64,000 nucleotides of DNA from Loxodes magnus (Eukaryota > Ciliophora > Karyorelictea > Loxodida > Loxodidae): the NCBI GenBank assembly GCA_946699065.1, contig CAMPDV010000079.1, forward strand, positions 682,001 to 746,000, in the 5' to 3' direction. The notes beneath the pieces were generated by a model. That model saw only the letters and a list, made by a program, of their open reading frames with translations. It was not told the origin of the DNA and did no database searches. The translations under genes and the position numbers were made by a program. This document shows positions 46,094-57,287 of the stretch, one piece after another. Position 1 is the first letter of the stretch. Each line of letters starts with the position of its first letter.

Positions 46094-48168
46094 GATCTTA
46101 AGGGTTTGTCATTATTTATCTGTGCTTACTTTATAGAAGTGCTTAATGTGATGAAAACTCTGGAAGGCTCTAAGAAGATTAATAGCTGTTGCTACTTTAA
46201 AAAGGTTAAATAGACTCTAGTTTGCTCTTAGAAAAGTAGGTGAGTATTGATGATCTTAATTCTTAGATAGAAGGCTCATTAGTGCTGTAGTAATATAGAA
46301 ATAGCATTTAAGGAAATGAAAGAATTGATAGTAATAATTAAGAAAGTCATAAGGACTAATCTTTTAACTATTTATAATCAGAAGATATTTAGATAACTAA
46401 TTCAGAAAGTTCTAGCTCTGATCTTTAAAATATAAGATTTAAATTTTTAAATTTTCAGTCATAAGAGAATTAAAACATTTCATAAGATGAGAACAGCAAT
46501 AAGACTGAAAATTTGAGCGAAACTTTAATGACATCAAATGAAAGTGCTTAATGAAATACTTCAAGTGAAGTAAATCAAACTTAATAAACTTAGAATTTTA
46601 ATGAAATGTAATAAATCTCTAATGAGAATACTCAAGTCAATTAAAGTGAAAATTCAACTTTAACTTAAAACGTCTAGGATACTATTAATTCAAATTAAAC
46701 TTAGTAAGTGACTTCGTAAAATATTACCAATACGAATAAAACTTAAGTAACAAATAGTACATAAGAAATTACCCCTTTAGAATCATAGCCTTCTTCAGGT
46801 TATTCTCAGAATCCTTCTAACGAAACAACTTAATAGTAGTAAAATTAAATTTAGTAAGTAGATTCTCAAAATATTACCAATACGAATAAAACTTAAATAG
46901 CAAATAGTACATAAGAAACTACTTCTTTAGAGTCATAATCTTCTTAAGGTTATTCTCAGAATCAGTCTAACGAAACTACTTAATAATAGTAAAATTAAAC
47001 TTAGTAAGTAGATTCTCAAAATATTACCAATACGAATAAAACTTAAGTAACAAATAGTACATAAGAAACTACTCCTTTAGAATCATAATCTTCTTAAGGT
47101 TATTCTCAGAATCCTTCTAACGAAACAACTTAATAGTAGTAAAATTAAATTTAGTAAGTAGATTCTCAAAATATTACCAATACGAATAAAACTTAAATAG
47201 CAAATAGTACATAAGAAACTACTTCTTTAGAGTCATAATCTTCTTAAGGTTATTCTCAGAATCAGTCTAACGAAACTACTTAATAATAGTAAAATTAAAC
47301 TTAGTAAGTAGATTCTCAAAATATTACCAATACGAATAAAACTTAAGTAACAAATAGTACATAAGAAACTACTCCTTTAGAATCATAATCTTCTTAAGGT
47401 TATTCTCAGAATCCTTCTAACGAAACAACTTAATAGTAGTAAAATTAAACTTAGTAAGTAGATTCTCAAAATATTACCAATACGAATAAAACTTAAGTAA
47501 CAAATAGTACATAAGAAACTACTTCTTTAGAGTCATAATCTTCTTAAGGTTATTCTCAGAATCAATCTAACGAAACTACTTAATAATAGTAAAATTAAAC
47601 TTAGTAAGTAGATTCGCAAAACAGTACCAATACGAATAAAACTTAAGTAACAAATAGTACATAAGAAACTACTCCTTTAGAGACATAGTCTTCTTAAGGT
47701 TATTCTCAGAATCAGTCTAACGAAACTACTTAATAATAGTAAAATTAAACTTAGTAAGTAGATTCGCAAAACAGTACCAATACGAATAAAACTTTAGTAC
47801 AAAATAATACGTAAGTTAATGAAACTACCTAAAATGAATCTTCAGGCTAATCCTAGAGTTATTTTAACGAAACAAGTTAATAAAAATAAAATTAAACTGA
47901 GATAAAAAATTAAACAACTTAAGATAATCATACAGCAAGTGAATACCAAAATTAGAATAATGAATAAAGCAATTAAGATGAGAAATAAAAATCATTCATA
48001 ATAGCAATAGTATCATTAATCATATTTGCAATAATAGCAGGCTTGACAGGATTTTTTTTAAATAAAAATGGTTTTGAGACTGATTAATACGAGAATAATT
48101 TAAAGATCCCTTTCATAATTGAGACTGAAAATTTAAATAAAAATTAGGAAAGCAGGTTAAAAGAGTGA
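46090..48168 (+). CDS. Mucin-like surface protein with 50-residue repeats and C-terminal TM anchor
   Basis: 692 residues, ATG to TGA. It starts with a signal peptide (MRSQGFVIIYLCLLYRSAQC) and continues with an acidic Ser/Gln-rich region, then about eight tandem 50-residue repeats (DSQNITNTNKTQVTNSTQET and so on) dense in Asn-X-Ser/Thr sequons: NIT, NKT, NST, NET and NQT in each unit. A single C-terminal helix (FIIAIVSLIIFAIIAGLTGF) is followed by a charged tail of about 30 residues ending KEW. This is the layout of a heavily glycosylated type I surface protein. Most Gln codons in the repeats are TAA or TAG, so the array would look like nonsense with the standard code. No catalytic domain is present. 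The role could be surface coat or adhesion; immobilisation-antigen families of other ciliates are Cys-rich and differ. Confidence 0.82.
46711..47900 (+). repeat. 150-bp tandem repeat with a 300-bp higher-order unit
   Basis: Unit starts at 46711, 46861, 47011, 47161, 47311, 47461, 47611 and 47761, always 150 bp apart. Two variants alternate through the middle copies (ACTCCTTTAG with a CCTTCT partner versus ACTTCTTTAG with CAGTCT), so the array grew by duplication of a 300-bp dimer. Edge copies are the most diverged, typical of unequal crossing-over. Confidence 0.95.
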
Positions 48169-48745
48169 TAACTAACTTTTTATATTAACTATAATTTTTT
48201 CTTAAATCTATCAACAATTCAAACTAATTTACTTTCTTTTCTTCCAATCTAGAAGTCGATAGGATAGAAAAAAGTATAGCAAGCTTTTCTCTTTCTATGC
48301 TATTTACTGTTATTCAGGTAGCTATGAATTTTCTTTAACTAGTATATTAAAATTGCCCCGTAAAATTAAAGATGTATCTTCTTTAATTTTAGAAGATAAG
48401 AAGTAAGGATTATTTTTAAATCTTCAGCATTGTATTTGAATCAAGGCTATTTCATTATGCAAACCATCTAATATAGTATTAAACCTTTTTATAAGAATGA
48501 AAATGATTATGAGTAAAAAGATTAATTTCCGTCTTTCATATACAAATAAAGTTAATATAGTTAAATTTTGGTTTAAATGCTATCTATTATATTTTTCATA
48601 TTTTGGAGTCACTAATTTGTGAAATAAAATAAAAGCTATTTATAGATTTGTTTTTTGCTTAATATACAAGATTTTAGCAAGTTTAAGCTAATTTTATCTA
48701 AATATCCTTATTCTTTTTTGTAATACTTAAATTATTTTAATTTGT
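48169..48745. other. Convergent 3' intergenic region
   Basis: Between the 3' ends of the mucin-like and Cys-rich genes. AT-rich, with no motif or RNA gene recognised. Confidence 0.5.
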
Positions 48746-50816
48746 TCAAAGTTCTTTTTTTGGTTTGCTTTCTTCTTCAACTTCTGGTTCTTCAATAGCT
48801 ATGCTAGTTTCTTCTTGCGTTTCTATAGTACCATCAATTTCTATATCTTCATCCTCTGCATTTTCTGCATCTGAATATTAATTTTCTTCAGATTCAGTTT
48901 CTGTTATTTCAATTGTAGTAGTTTCAATTTAACTTTAATAAGCTTCATTTGTTGAATTCTTTCTCTCACTTTAAATTCTTTAATAGAATGAGCCTACTTT
49001 ATCTTTAATACAGGTTTAGAATTTTTCTTTTCTTTCCAAGGTATCAGTTTATTATTCCTACATGGATAAATACTCAGGAATACTTTAATTAATATCTCCA
49101 TAACTAAACTATCAACATTCTTTATCAATGCAACCATGCACACACATATCTCTTTCTAGCTTTCTCTCTTTTCTTATCGATTGACAGTGATTTTATAAGC
49201 ACAACGTACGCAGTTCCCAGTAGTCAGATGTGATAGTAGGATACTCCTTTTAGACACAATCTATAAAATTATCCTTTAGATTCTTTCTTTCTTCATCATT
49301 AGTTAGATTATAGGTAATTGATAGGTTTTAGTCTTACATATAGTGTTCGAAAACTTAATAGTAGCAACTTGAATTTATGCACTTAAAAATATATTCATCA
49401 GTCTACATTTTGGTCATATATGGTAACTCAAGCGAATTCTTAAACTAGCAAGTCCTTAAACGTCTAATATACTTTTAGGCATTAACTTCCTTAGGAAGTT
49501 CACTTTCGAAGCAATAAAGAAATTTAACTCTCAAAGTTTCACGTAAATAGTCCTGTGCACTTTGATCTAAACTATCATAGTTTAAAAGTCTAAAGTTTTC
49601 ATACATTTTGTAGTAGCAGCTTACGCTCATACATTTATGTACGCATAAATCTCTTCCTACTGAATTTTCTTTATCAACATGCTAGCATTCAGGGGCACAT
49701 TCATCTCTCATTTTTTAATAAGTATTATACTTTTTTGATTTTCTATGATCTGGTAGTTTTCTATCAGCACAATCTAAGAAAGATAATTTCAAGTTTCATC
49801 TCAATAAGTCTTTTTATTATTATCCTTGTATTTCATCAAAGTTTATCTCAAAATAAGTTTAGTTATAACAATCTGGGTTGATGCATTTGTTCAAACATAG
49901 TTCTCTTTCAAGCGATTTTTTTTCCATTCCTTAACAGTATTTTCTCAATATACATGCTTCTTTTCTCTCTTCTGCATTTTTAAGCATATCTGATTCAATG
50001 CATCTCATAAACTCCTTTTTTCTAGCAATTCTTTCTTCCTCCTAAATTTAAATATTACCTCTTCTTCCTTTGTTTGTCTGATAATTTAATTAATATCAAA
50101 GTCATAAACTACTGAAAAGCATTAAGGATCTATACATTTATGTAGGCATATATCCCTAGCAAATTTTTCATTTCTGTCAATATTTTTGCAATGATTTGCA
50201 GCACATTCATCTCTCAATTCATAGTAAGGATATTTTCCTTATACCACAGGAACAAATCCCTACAGCTTTCTAAAGCATTCTTTGAATTCTACTTTCCTTT
50301 TTTTTAAATCCTCATCTTCTTTCTGAAATAACTACTTACCTCTTTACTTTCATAAGGAGGAGAAATTCCATCAACATCTCCATACACTTTAAAATAGCAA
50401 CTTGCAGACATACACTCATGTATGCACTAATCTTTAAGCATTCTCTTATCCTCATCTACTTCAGCACAATTTCAAGTTTTACACTCTGATCTTAACTCTC
50501 CATAATTCTTAACTTTCTTTCTTCCTTCATAGCATTATATAAACTTAAACTTCCTTTGCTCTCTCTAAACTGCATCTTCCTCCTTCGTCAAAAGAGCAAT
50601 TTTTTCAAGATCCATATCTCCAAAAGACTTCAAAAAGCACCTCTCATCCACACATTTATGAACGCAAACTTCTCTTTTCATTTTATCAAGTTTATTAACA
50701 TTCTTACAGTTCCAATTAGAGCACTAACTTCTTTTCTGTGCATAACTTACTCTGCATTATACTTATATAACTACCACAGCTAAAGCTAGGATAATTTTTA
50801 AACAAGGTATTTACAT
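48746..50816 (-). CDS. Secreted protein with seven Cys-rich repeats and acidic tail
   Basis: 678 residues after removing two 17-nt GT-AG introns (50323-50339 and 50042-50058). It starts with a signal peptide (MQIPCLKIILALAVVVIQVQ). It then holds seven copies of a ~90-residue unit with the pattern R.(E)C....C...D.......R..C.H.C....C.....Y.D, for example RDECAANHCKNIDRNEKFAR followed by DICLHKCIDPQCFSVVYD. Copies 4 and 6 have lost some Cys. The unit spacing suggests disulfide-bonded modules in the secretory pathway or extracellular space. The C-terminal 70 residues are strongly acidic (EIDGTIETQEETSIAIEEPE) and end KKEL, which recalls a KDEL-type ER retention signal. No named family was recognised. 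A 15-nt GT-AG segment near the signal peptide (50732-50746) could be a further intron but is phase-neutral. Confidence 0.82.
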
Positions 50817-51539
50817 TCAATTTGCTTATTTAAACTATAACCTTTTTTAATTTAACTTAGGGAATATAATTTACTTATGCTTTCAATTCATTCACCTACT
50901 TCTATAGCTTCAAATAATATTTTTAAAGTTTGCTTTATAAACCTCCAGGATGAAAAATTAGAGAGTTTAATTAAGGGAAATCGAAGGATGGAAATTAGGT
51001 TAGGCTATTTTTGAGAGTATAATAGACTAAAAATGAGCTCAATGGGATTCTCAGTTGAAGATAATAAGATTAGAGCTTCTAGAGGATATACTTTCCACAT
51101 AGTATACAACAAACAATCAAGCATAATCTTAATGACTTTAAATAAAGGTATTGAAATACGGTTAAAGTAGATTGATCAAGGAGCATATTATTGAATAGAA
51201 AAGATATTAAGTATATTTATATGTTGATAGCCTTCTAAATTTAATTATAGATATTACTAATATAAGGGAATCTGCTTAATATGATATGTATAAATATTTA
51301 AACTATAGCCTTTCTAATAACTTAACCATTTTGAAAGTATGATATAAAAATGGTAAAAAAAGAGCTTCATTTATAATGCTTTATTAGTAGTTTGTATTTG
51401 ACATATTCAAAAAGCAAGTGAGTCTTAAGTATGTTGAGGAATGAAACTATTGAATATCAGGCATATAATATAATAAACTGGTACAAAAAGGTTGATTATG
51501 TATCATAGATTTCTATCTTTAATATATATCACTGAGCTA
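50817..51539. other. Intergenic region, one weak short ORF
   Basis: Plus-strand ATG near 51031 reads MSSMGFSVEDNKIRASRGYT and continues about 55 codons to TGA. It is charge-balanced but too short to judge. The rest is AT-rich; it should include the promoter of the Cys-rich gene. Confidence 0.35.
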
Positions 51540-52458
51540 TTTCTTTAGCTCTGACCAACTTTTTACTTCCTTAAACTAATTGGATTGTGAGTTATAAATA
51601 ACTCTCTTTCAATATTAATACTTGCCGTATTGAGTTCTAAATAATATATTAAAAAGAACGAATCAGTAATTAATAAATAAACAGTTAATTAAGGCTTATT
51701 TACCATATTGGCTATATAAAGTATTACAAATAGAACTTAATTAATGACATAAATAGATAAAAGCTAAGAAGAAATCAAGATATCAGAGTGCTCAGCTGAT
51801 TCAATATAAGAAGTACCATAAGAAGTGCTGGTCTTATAAAATTAGCAAACTCATGATAATTGACAGAGAGAGACTTACTTATTTTACAAATCCTAAATCT
51901 AGAGTTATAATTTCAAGTACTGAAGACTTTGTTTACTTTGATAGTTTTTTAAAATGATTGAATCTCTAGCTATTCTACTATTCACTTGTATTTAGCTAGT
52001 TAAAGAGGATTTTGAAGATTGCTCTGAGTTCTATTTTTTTATAATTAGCTTTGACGTGCTATATTTTGGAAGCTTCATAACTCTTCTATCTCTTTGAGTC
52101 ATTTGATTTTCTAAAGTAAAGCTGAAGCGTAAATTTACGTTGTAAAAGGAATAGAGCATTAATATCTAAAAGGATCTTACTAGATTACTCAATTATAGAA
52201 ATAGACTAACTTACATATATGCAACTTTATACTGGACTGTGTTTTTATATACTTCAGGCTGGAGCATTTTTTGGATATTTGAGTATAATGACTGCAGAAG
52301 CGATAAAGCACGTCTTCTAACTAACGTCACGCTGTTAGTTTTTTGAACTACCTTTTTTATCCTACAGATCAGAAACATCGTTTTAATACTAGGAGAGAAA
52401 TGTAAAAGCGAAAGAATTGAAGACAATGATCAAGAAGGCTGAGATATTTGGAATTCAT
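51540..52458 (-). CDS. Novel protein, structure uncertain
   Basis: From ATG at 52458 the minus strand reads MNSKYLSLLDHCLQFFRFYI, then AWRQLEDVLYRFCSHYTQIS and KIKWLKEIEELWSFQNIARQ, with two hydrophobic segments. A second frame over the same bases is also coding-like between about 52420 and 51600 (IYVINQVLFVILYIANMVNK), and GTAAG..AG pairs near 52190-52150 suggest short introns that switch frames. The 3' boundary is approximate. No domain was recognised. It starts about 90 nt from the 3' end of MPDU1, on the same strand. Confidence 0.4.
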
Positions 52459-52548
52459 AGTTTTTAATGAAGATCTAACACTAAAGAGTCATTTAATAAG
52501 CCTATTTTAGTCTTTTAAAGTAATTAAAATGTTTAGGTTGGAAAGTCT

Positions 52549-53253
52549 TCACAGCTTTTTCTTTTGATCTTCTTTTATTGGTGCGTTCCAATAATAAAAG
52601 AACTAGGCTACGATTGTAAAATTAAGCGTTGAGCAAAGAATATAGTTACATAAAACCAGCTTGTCGTTTACCTCTTAAAATGTTGTAAAGATTCTAGCTA
52701 ATGTACCACCTAAGTTTAAGAACTAGGTTAGAAAAGCAAGTTATCCGGTTGAGCTGTTTTTCCAGTTTTCTAAGATTTGAGGGCATTTAACGCATATAGC
52801 AAATATAATAGGGATAAAACCTATTATCATCCAGAACTTTTCAGGTAAAATATCTAGAAACAGTACAGAGCTTGCAGCAATCATTGATAGCATTTTGAAT
52901 AGAATGTTTTAAATTTTCTCTCCTCTAAACAGGTATAGTAAAAAGACTTAAATATAGCACTAAACCAATATGAACAAGTTTTCTCCATATGTACTAAAAG
53001 GTGAGTTTATATGCATGCTATAAGCAAGACCGACGGCAAATTAAAAGATTTCAACCACAAAAGACATTTCTGATAATCCTTAGCTTGACTTATTCTTCAT
53101 CATCTTAATGATTTGAGGAAATTTAACAATAAGACTTCCAAATACTACTCCAAAGCCTAGAGCTTTACTTATTAAAAATAAAGTGCATTTTTTATCGAAC
53201 TGGAATAGTTTTTCTACGCAAGTTTATATTGTTAAAGTGGTGTTAGTTGCCAT
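52549..53253 (-). CDS. MPDU1: Mannose-P-dolichol utilisation defect 1 homologue (PQ-loop protein)
   Basis: ER membrane protein needed for use of mannose- and glucose-P-dolichol in N-glycan and GPI-anchor assembly. The 234 residues match the family length and show both PQ-loop repeats: KALGFGVVFGSLIVKFPQII followed by KNKSSQGLS, and FAICVKCPQILENWKNSSTG followed by QLAFLTQFLNLGGTLARIFT. FL.F.GS.ARIFT.....D is diagnostic of MPDU1 within PQ-loop proteins. About seven hydrophobic helices are visible. One frame from ATG to TGA, no intron. Confidence 0.93.
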
Positions 53254-53839
53254 CTTAATATCTATTTATTTGTTAAACTAATAAAAATTAAATAGAGTTT
53301 GAGGATATTTAATAGATCTTTAAAAGGATATCATTATAACCTTTTGTCTTATTTCTAAGCTCACTATTTATATAGTCAATACCTTTACAATTATCTACTG
53401 AAAAACTTCTTCATTTTAAATACAAATTTACTTATTTTCCCAGATCAAATACCTAGTTGTATCTTAGGTTGATTTTATATGGAACTTAGTGTATTAACTT
53501 AAACCCTTAAATTATTTAAAACAATCTAGCTTTATTAAACTTCTTTTAACTCTATTTAAAAAATCCTCAGTTAATTCCATAGTTTGATATACCAATATAA
53601 TATATTATATTCATTTAGGGTTGTTTTACTTATTAAGGGAATTGGCTATCTTTATAAGATGCTAATTAAATAAAGCATTATCTCATTTAGTTTTTAGACT
53701 AATATATTAGATAGTCTAGCTTTCTAGTGCTTACTTTGTATAACTATAGCTAAATAGAAGATCTGGCAGATTTAACTTCCACTAGTATCTTATTATTAGA
53801 TTTACTATTTCTTGCTTAGCTCTTTTGCTTTAATAGCTT
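53254..53839 (+). other. Coding-like 5' extension of the next gene without ATG
   Basis: In the frame of the following gene, codons from about 53300 read as hydrophobic and polar segments (IITFCLISKLTIYIVNTFTI, LRELAIFIRCQLNKALSHLV) with no ATG before 53840. The true start is probably here in another frame, joined by a small intron, or the region is the shared divergent promoter with MPDU1. Confidence 0.45.
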
Positions 53840-55258
53840 ATGAGAAGTGGCATTACTTTCTAAGTACCTTAAATCTGAGTACAAACAGAGAGGAAAGAAT
53901 AAAGCAAAAAATATTGAAAAATAGCTTTATAGCTTGCTATAGAATGATGAGTAATGCTTTGCTGAACCAGATATAAGATAGAGGATGTAGCTTATAAGGT
54001 TATAGCAAGAAAGCATTCTACTATTAGTAATTAAGCTATTAATAAACTAGTCTACATGATAGAACTTTAGTTATCAATACCAAATCAGGCATAAGATTGT
54101 AATACACAATCAGGTAGTTACTTATTAGGAAGTGAATCTAAATATGTAATTGATTTGTTAGTTTAAAGATATGAGAAGCATTAAAGTATCTAGTTAGAAT
54201 ATTTATCAGCAATATATACACAAGCTATACTAATAGATAAATAGGGTTAGGACTATTAAAGTAATTATTGATAACAGTTAGAGTAATTATTTTGAGAAAT
54301 GGAGCAGCTAACTTAAAAAAGCAGCTTATTATTATGAGAAAGTGATAAATGAAGATTTATGAATTTAAAAAGTGAAGAGATAAAGAATTGAAGTTAATCT
54401 CGAAAGCTAAATCATATAACTACTAATAAAGTTATTGACATAGGATAGCAAAAGTAAGTCATATCCTAAAATATATCAATCAAATGGTTTCATTACTGTT
54501 ATTTAAATTTCAATAGTCTTGTGATATTAAACACATATGAATCTAAAATGACTCTTTAAGTTTTTCAAGGAAGTAAAAATACAAGAAACACTTTAATTTT
54601 TAAATTTATAAAGCAAATCATTAAAAAAAGCAAAGATAAACTAGTTAGTAATTTCACTTTTAATTAAAGTCAGCAATAATAAATAAAATAAGCAAAACTT
54701 AATTAGCATCATACTAATACAAACTTATAAACTTTTATCTCAGATGTTCTTCAAGAAATTAGGCCTTTTAAAGTAATTGAAAGAAGTAATTAGAAGGTTG
54801 ATTTAAAAAAATTAAGTCTTAGCAACTATTACTTCGATTTATTCTTGGAAGCAAGAAAGAAGGACATAGGATAGAAATCATTTTACTACTTAAGTCCATA
54901 AATCTTTTTCTCCTACAAAGCTATGAAAGATCAAATATAGAAGGTAATGAGCGTATGAAAATAAAATAAAATGCTCTTTAAATTAATTTTCTAATATTTA
55001 ATCAGTTTTATTATCCTTACTATCTTGTATTGATTTCTATCTAATCTTTGCTTTTCAACAGGTTATATAGAGCCTTCTAATTGAGAAATAAATTCTCTAA
55101 TATGTCTATTAGTAACTCATGTATTATATATATTATAAACTTTGCTTAACTCTTTTGTATTAAATCCTGATAACCAAGATATAATAGCTAAATCCTTTCT
55201 ATATTATTATATAATCTCTTTATATAAAATATTTTAATGTATTAGTCAGGAAATATGA
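53840..55258 (+). CDS. Polytopic ciliate-type membrane protein (part of a larger gene)
   Basis: The frame (472 residues from the first in-frame ATG) has a cytosolic helical region typical of large ciliate sensory membrane proteins: EYLSAIYTQAILIDKQGQDY, WQQLEQLFWEMEQLTQKSSL, LLWESDKWRFMNLKSEEIKN, then a more variable region (FNSLVILNTYESKMTLQVFQ) and C-terminal helices (MLFKLIFQYLISFIILTILY, WEINSLICLLVTHVLYILQT). The Q-X-E-rich helix followed by LL..K..(W) resembles the linker found after membrane blocks in TmcB-like proteins; this is an inference from pattern only. Numerous Trp codons are TGA. The TGA at 55256 may itself be Trp, because hydrophobic coding-like sequence continues to about 55580. 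Confidence 0.6.
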
Positions 55259-55641
55259 CTAGAATGTAACTTCAGTAATTTTAACTTTCTGCTTTCGCTT
55301 TTAAAATATTTAAACCTCTTCTTTCCTAATTTTCTAAGAACTATTAAGCTAAATTTTAGCTTTATCATTTATCTTTTCTTCTCTCCTTCTAATACAACAA
55401 AGTGACTGAAAGCTTATGCTAGCACTTATCAGTTATAGTTTTAGATTGCTCATTGAACTCTAGATTTATATCTCCTTACTCTAAATATTAATTTGTTTAT
55501 ATCTAAGCTAATTTGCTGTTCTCAGTTGATACTATTGAGTAGTAGCATATAATGGTAGGTGTTGTGCATATAATCTGATAACATTTTTGAAGTTGATATT
55601 GAATTTCGTTATATGAAAATAGATCTTAGAATTTAATAAAA
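55259..55641. other. Spacer or 3' extension of the membrane protein
   Basis: If TGA at 55256 is read as Trp the frame continues with a hydrophobic stretch (FLRTIKLNFSFIIYLFF) and further TGA codons before the VHS gene ATG. Otherwise it is a 383-nt spacer. Confidence 0.4.
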
Positions 55642-57287
55642 ATGGATTTATCGAGAGTTAAACTTGTTGATCTGTTCGAGAAGGCAACTAGCGAGAAGCT
55701 TCCAGATCCTGATATTCTGCTAAACCTTGAAATAGTGGATAGATTGAACTCTTCTCGTAAAGTGTAAGATATAAATGTAGATGTGCTGAAGGAATCGAGT
55801 ATTTCAAGTAGTTATTTAAACTAAAAGCCATTCATACAGTCAGACTTGCAATTTTAGTAACTATTTTTATATTCAGTTGCTTGAAACCTGCATTAAAAAC
55901 TGTAGGTAGCATTTTCATAAGCTGCTACATGATAAAGGAGTTGTAGAACTTCTATTGAATTTCCTTAAGAGGAAAAGAAAGAAACTTACTGTTGTTGAAA
56001 AAATGTCCCAAACTTTTAAAGCAGAAGGGTGGAGAGAGATTGAGGATAAGGTTCTTTGAACTATTCAACTTTATGCGGACACGTTTATGATGTAAGAAGA
56101 TCAATATCCTATCTTTATGAAAGCCTATAGGTAACTAAGGCTTGAGAATATTAAGTTTCCTCCTAGAGATCCAAATGAACGACATATGATTTAATTTGAA
56201 GGAGATCCTTCACCTATGTTCGAAGTAGCTGAGATGGAGGGAGCGAAAGAAGAATAAAAGGGAGGAAATCAAGTTAAAAGAGAAAACTATTCCTAGGCAT
56301 TGCCTTAGTAGTTCTACGATTAAACTCAACAATATAAAGAAGAACCTCCTCCGACTTTCACCCCTGCTGATGTAGAGGAGCTAGAAAATAACGTTAAAGA
56401 GATAGAAGAAGTATTAAAAAAAGCTTTAACGTATGAAGAACTTCTAGAACCTCATTTTAAGAACTTGTACAAACGAAGCAAAATCCTTAGGAATAAGCTA
56501 GTGGTTGTAGCTAGCAATAAAACTATGGAAGGTGAGTTAAAAAACTAGAATGAAACTATTTAGCTTTTCACTGTTATTGACTTCGTAAATACGAAGTTAA
56601 CTAACTTTAGGACTGCTATTTTACTGCTTAGGTAACATTTCTTAAATATTTAGAGCGAAGGCTAATATCAAGGAAGTCAGATTAGCTCTTAATGGAGGAG
56701 TTGAAGAAATTGAGCAAGGAAACTTGCTTGACTTTGGAGAGGACTTTCTAAACATCGATGTAACATCTCCAATTTAAGGTCTTTAAAATCTAGATTTAAA
56801 TGCTACTCAAAAAAAGCCTGCAGGATAGAAGCAAATACAAAATAAACCATAAATAGCTAACATGAAGATTAATCCTTAGCTTTAGACTGAGAAATAGCCT
56901 TAAGTAGAACAAAATAAATAACCTGAAGAAGTATAATAGTAGAGTGCTTAAACTTAGCTTATTAATATGGAGTAAGACTTCATCGATTTATTGGACCATA
57001 GCGAATAACAAAAGGAGCAAATGCCTGATTTATTCGCTTTCCCCTCTAATCAACCTCAATAGGAGTAACAGTTTTAGCAATCATAATTCTAGCAGTAGTA
57101 ATTCCAACAGCAGTAATTTCAGCAGTAGTAATTCCAGACGCAGTAGTTATAGTAATGGAGTATAAAACCATTAGCCCCTCCTCCAGGGTAGTAGTAAGGT
57201 GGATTCCAATTTCAATCCAGTTAGCCAAAACAATCGAAAGAAGACTTAGATATTTTCTCGGACTTCATCAATGCCTAATAACTTTGA
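55642..57287 (+). CDS. VHS-GAT domain protein (TOM1/GGA-like endosomal adaptor)
   Basis: Ubiquitin-sorting adaptor of endosomes and Golgi. Three small GT-AG introns (55764-55780, 17 nt; 55857-55876, 20 nt; 56632-56653, 22 nt) join four exons into exactly 528 codons plus TGA. Splicing creates the VHS core: LVDLFEKATSEKLPDPDILL, IEYFKQLFKLKAIHTVRLAI, LLETCIKNCRQHFHKLLHDK, then VEKMSQTFKAEGW and a QYPIFMKAYRQLR block. A GAT-like three-helix region follows (VEELENNVKEIEEVLKKALT to IKEVRLALNGGVEEIEQGNL). The tail has acidic-Leu motifs LLDFGEDF, DFIDLLDHS and DIFSDFI, which resemble clathrin-box or adaptor-binding motifs, and a QFQQQQ tract coded by a mix of CAG, CAA, TAG and TAA. Opposite-strand readings here are shadows. 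Confidence 0.92.

Noticed and set aside
46711-47900. CRISPR-like array
   Set aside because: The 150-bp repeats have no spacers, encode protein repeats in one frame, and sit in a eukaryotic gene with signal peptide and TM anchor.
57046-57228. Minus-strand Thr/Ile-rich ORF
   Set aside because: Antisense of the Gln/Phe repeat tract of the VHS-GAT gene.
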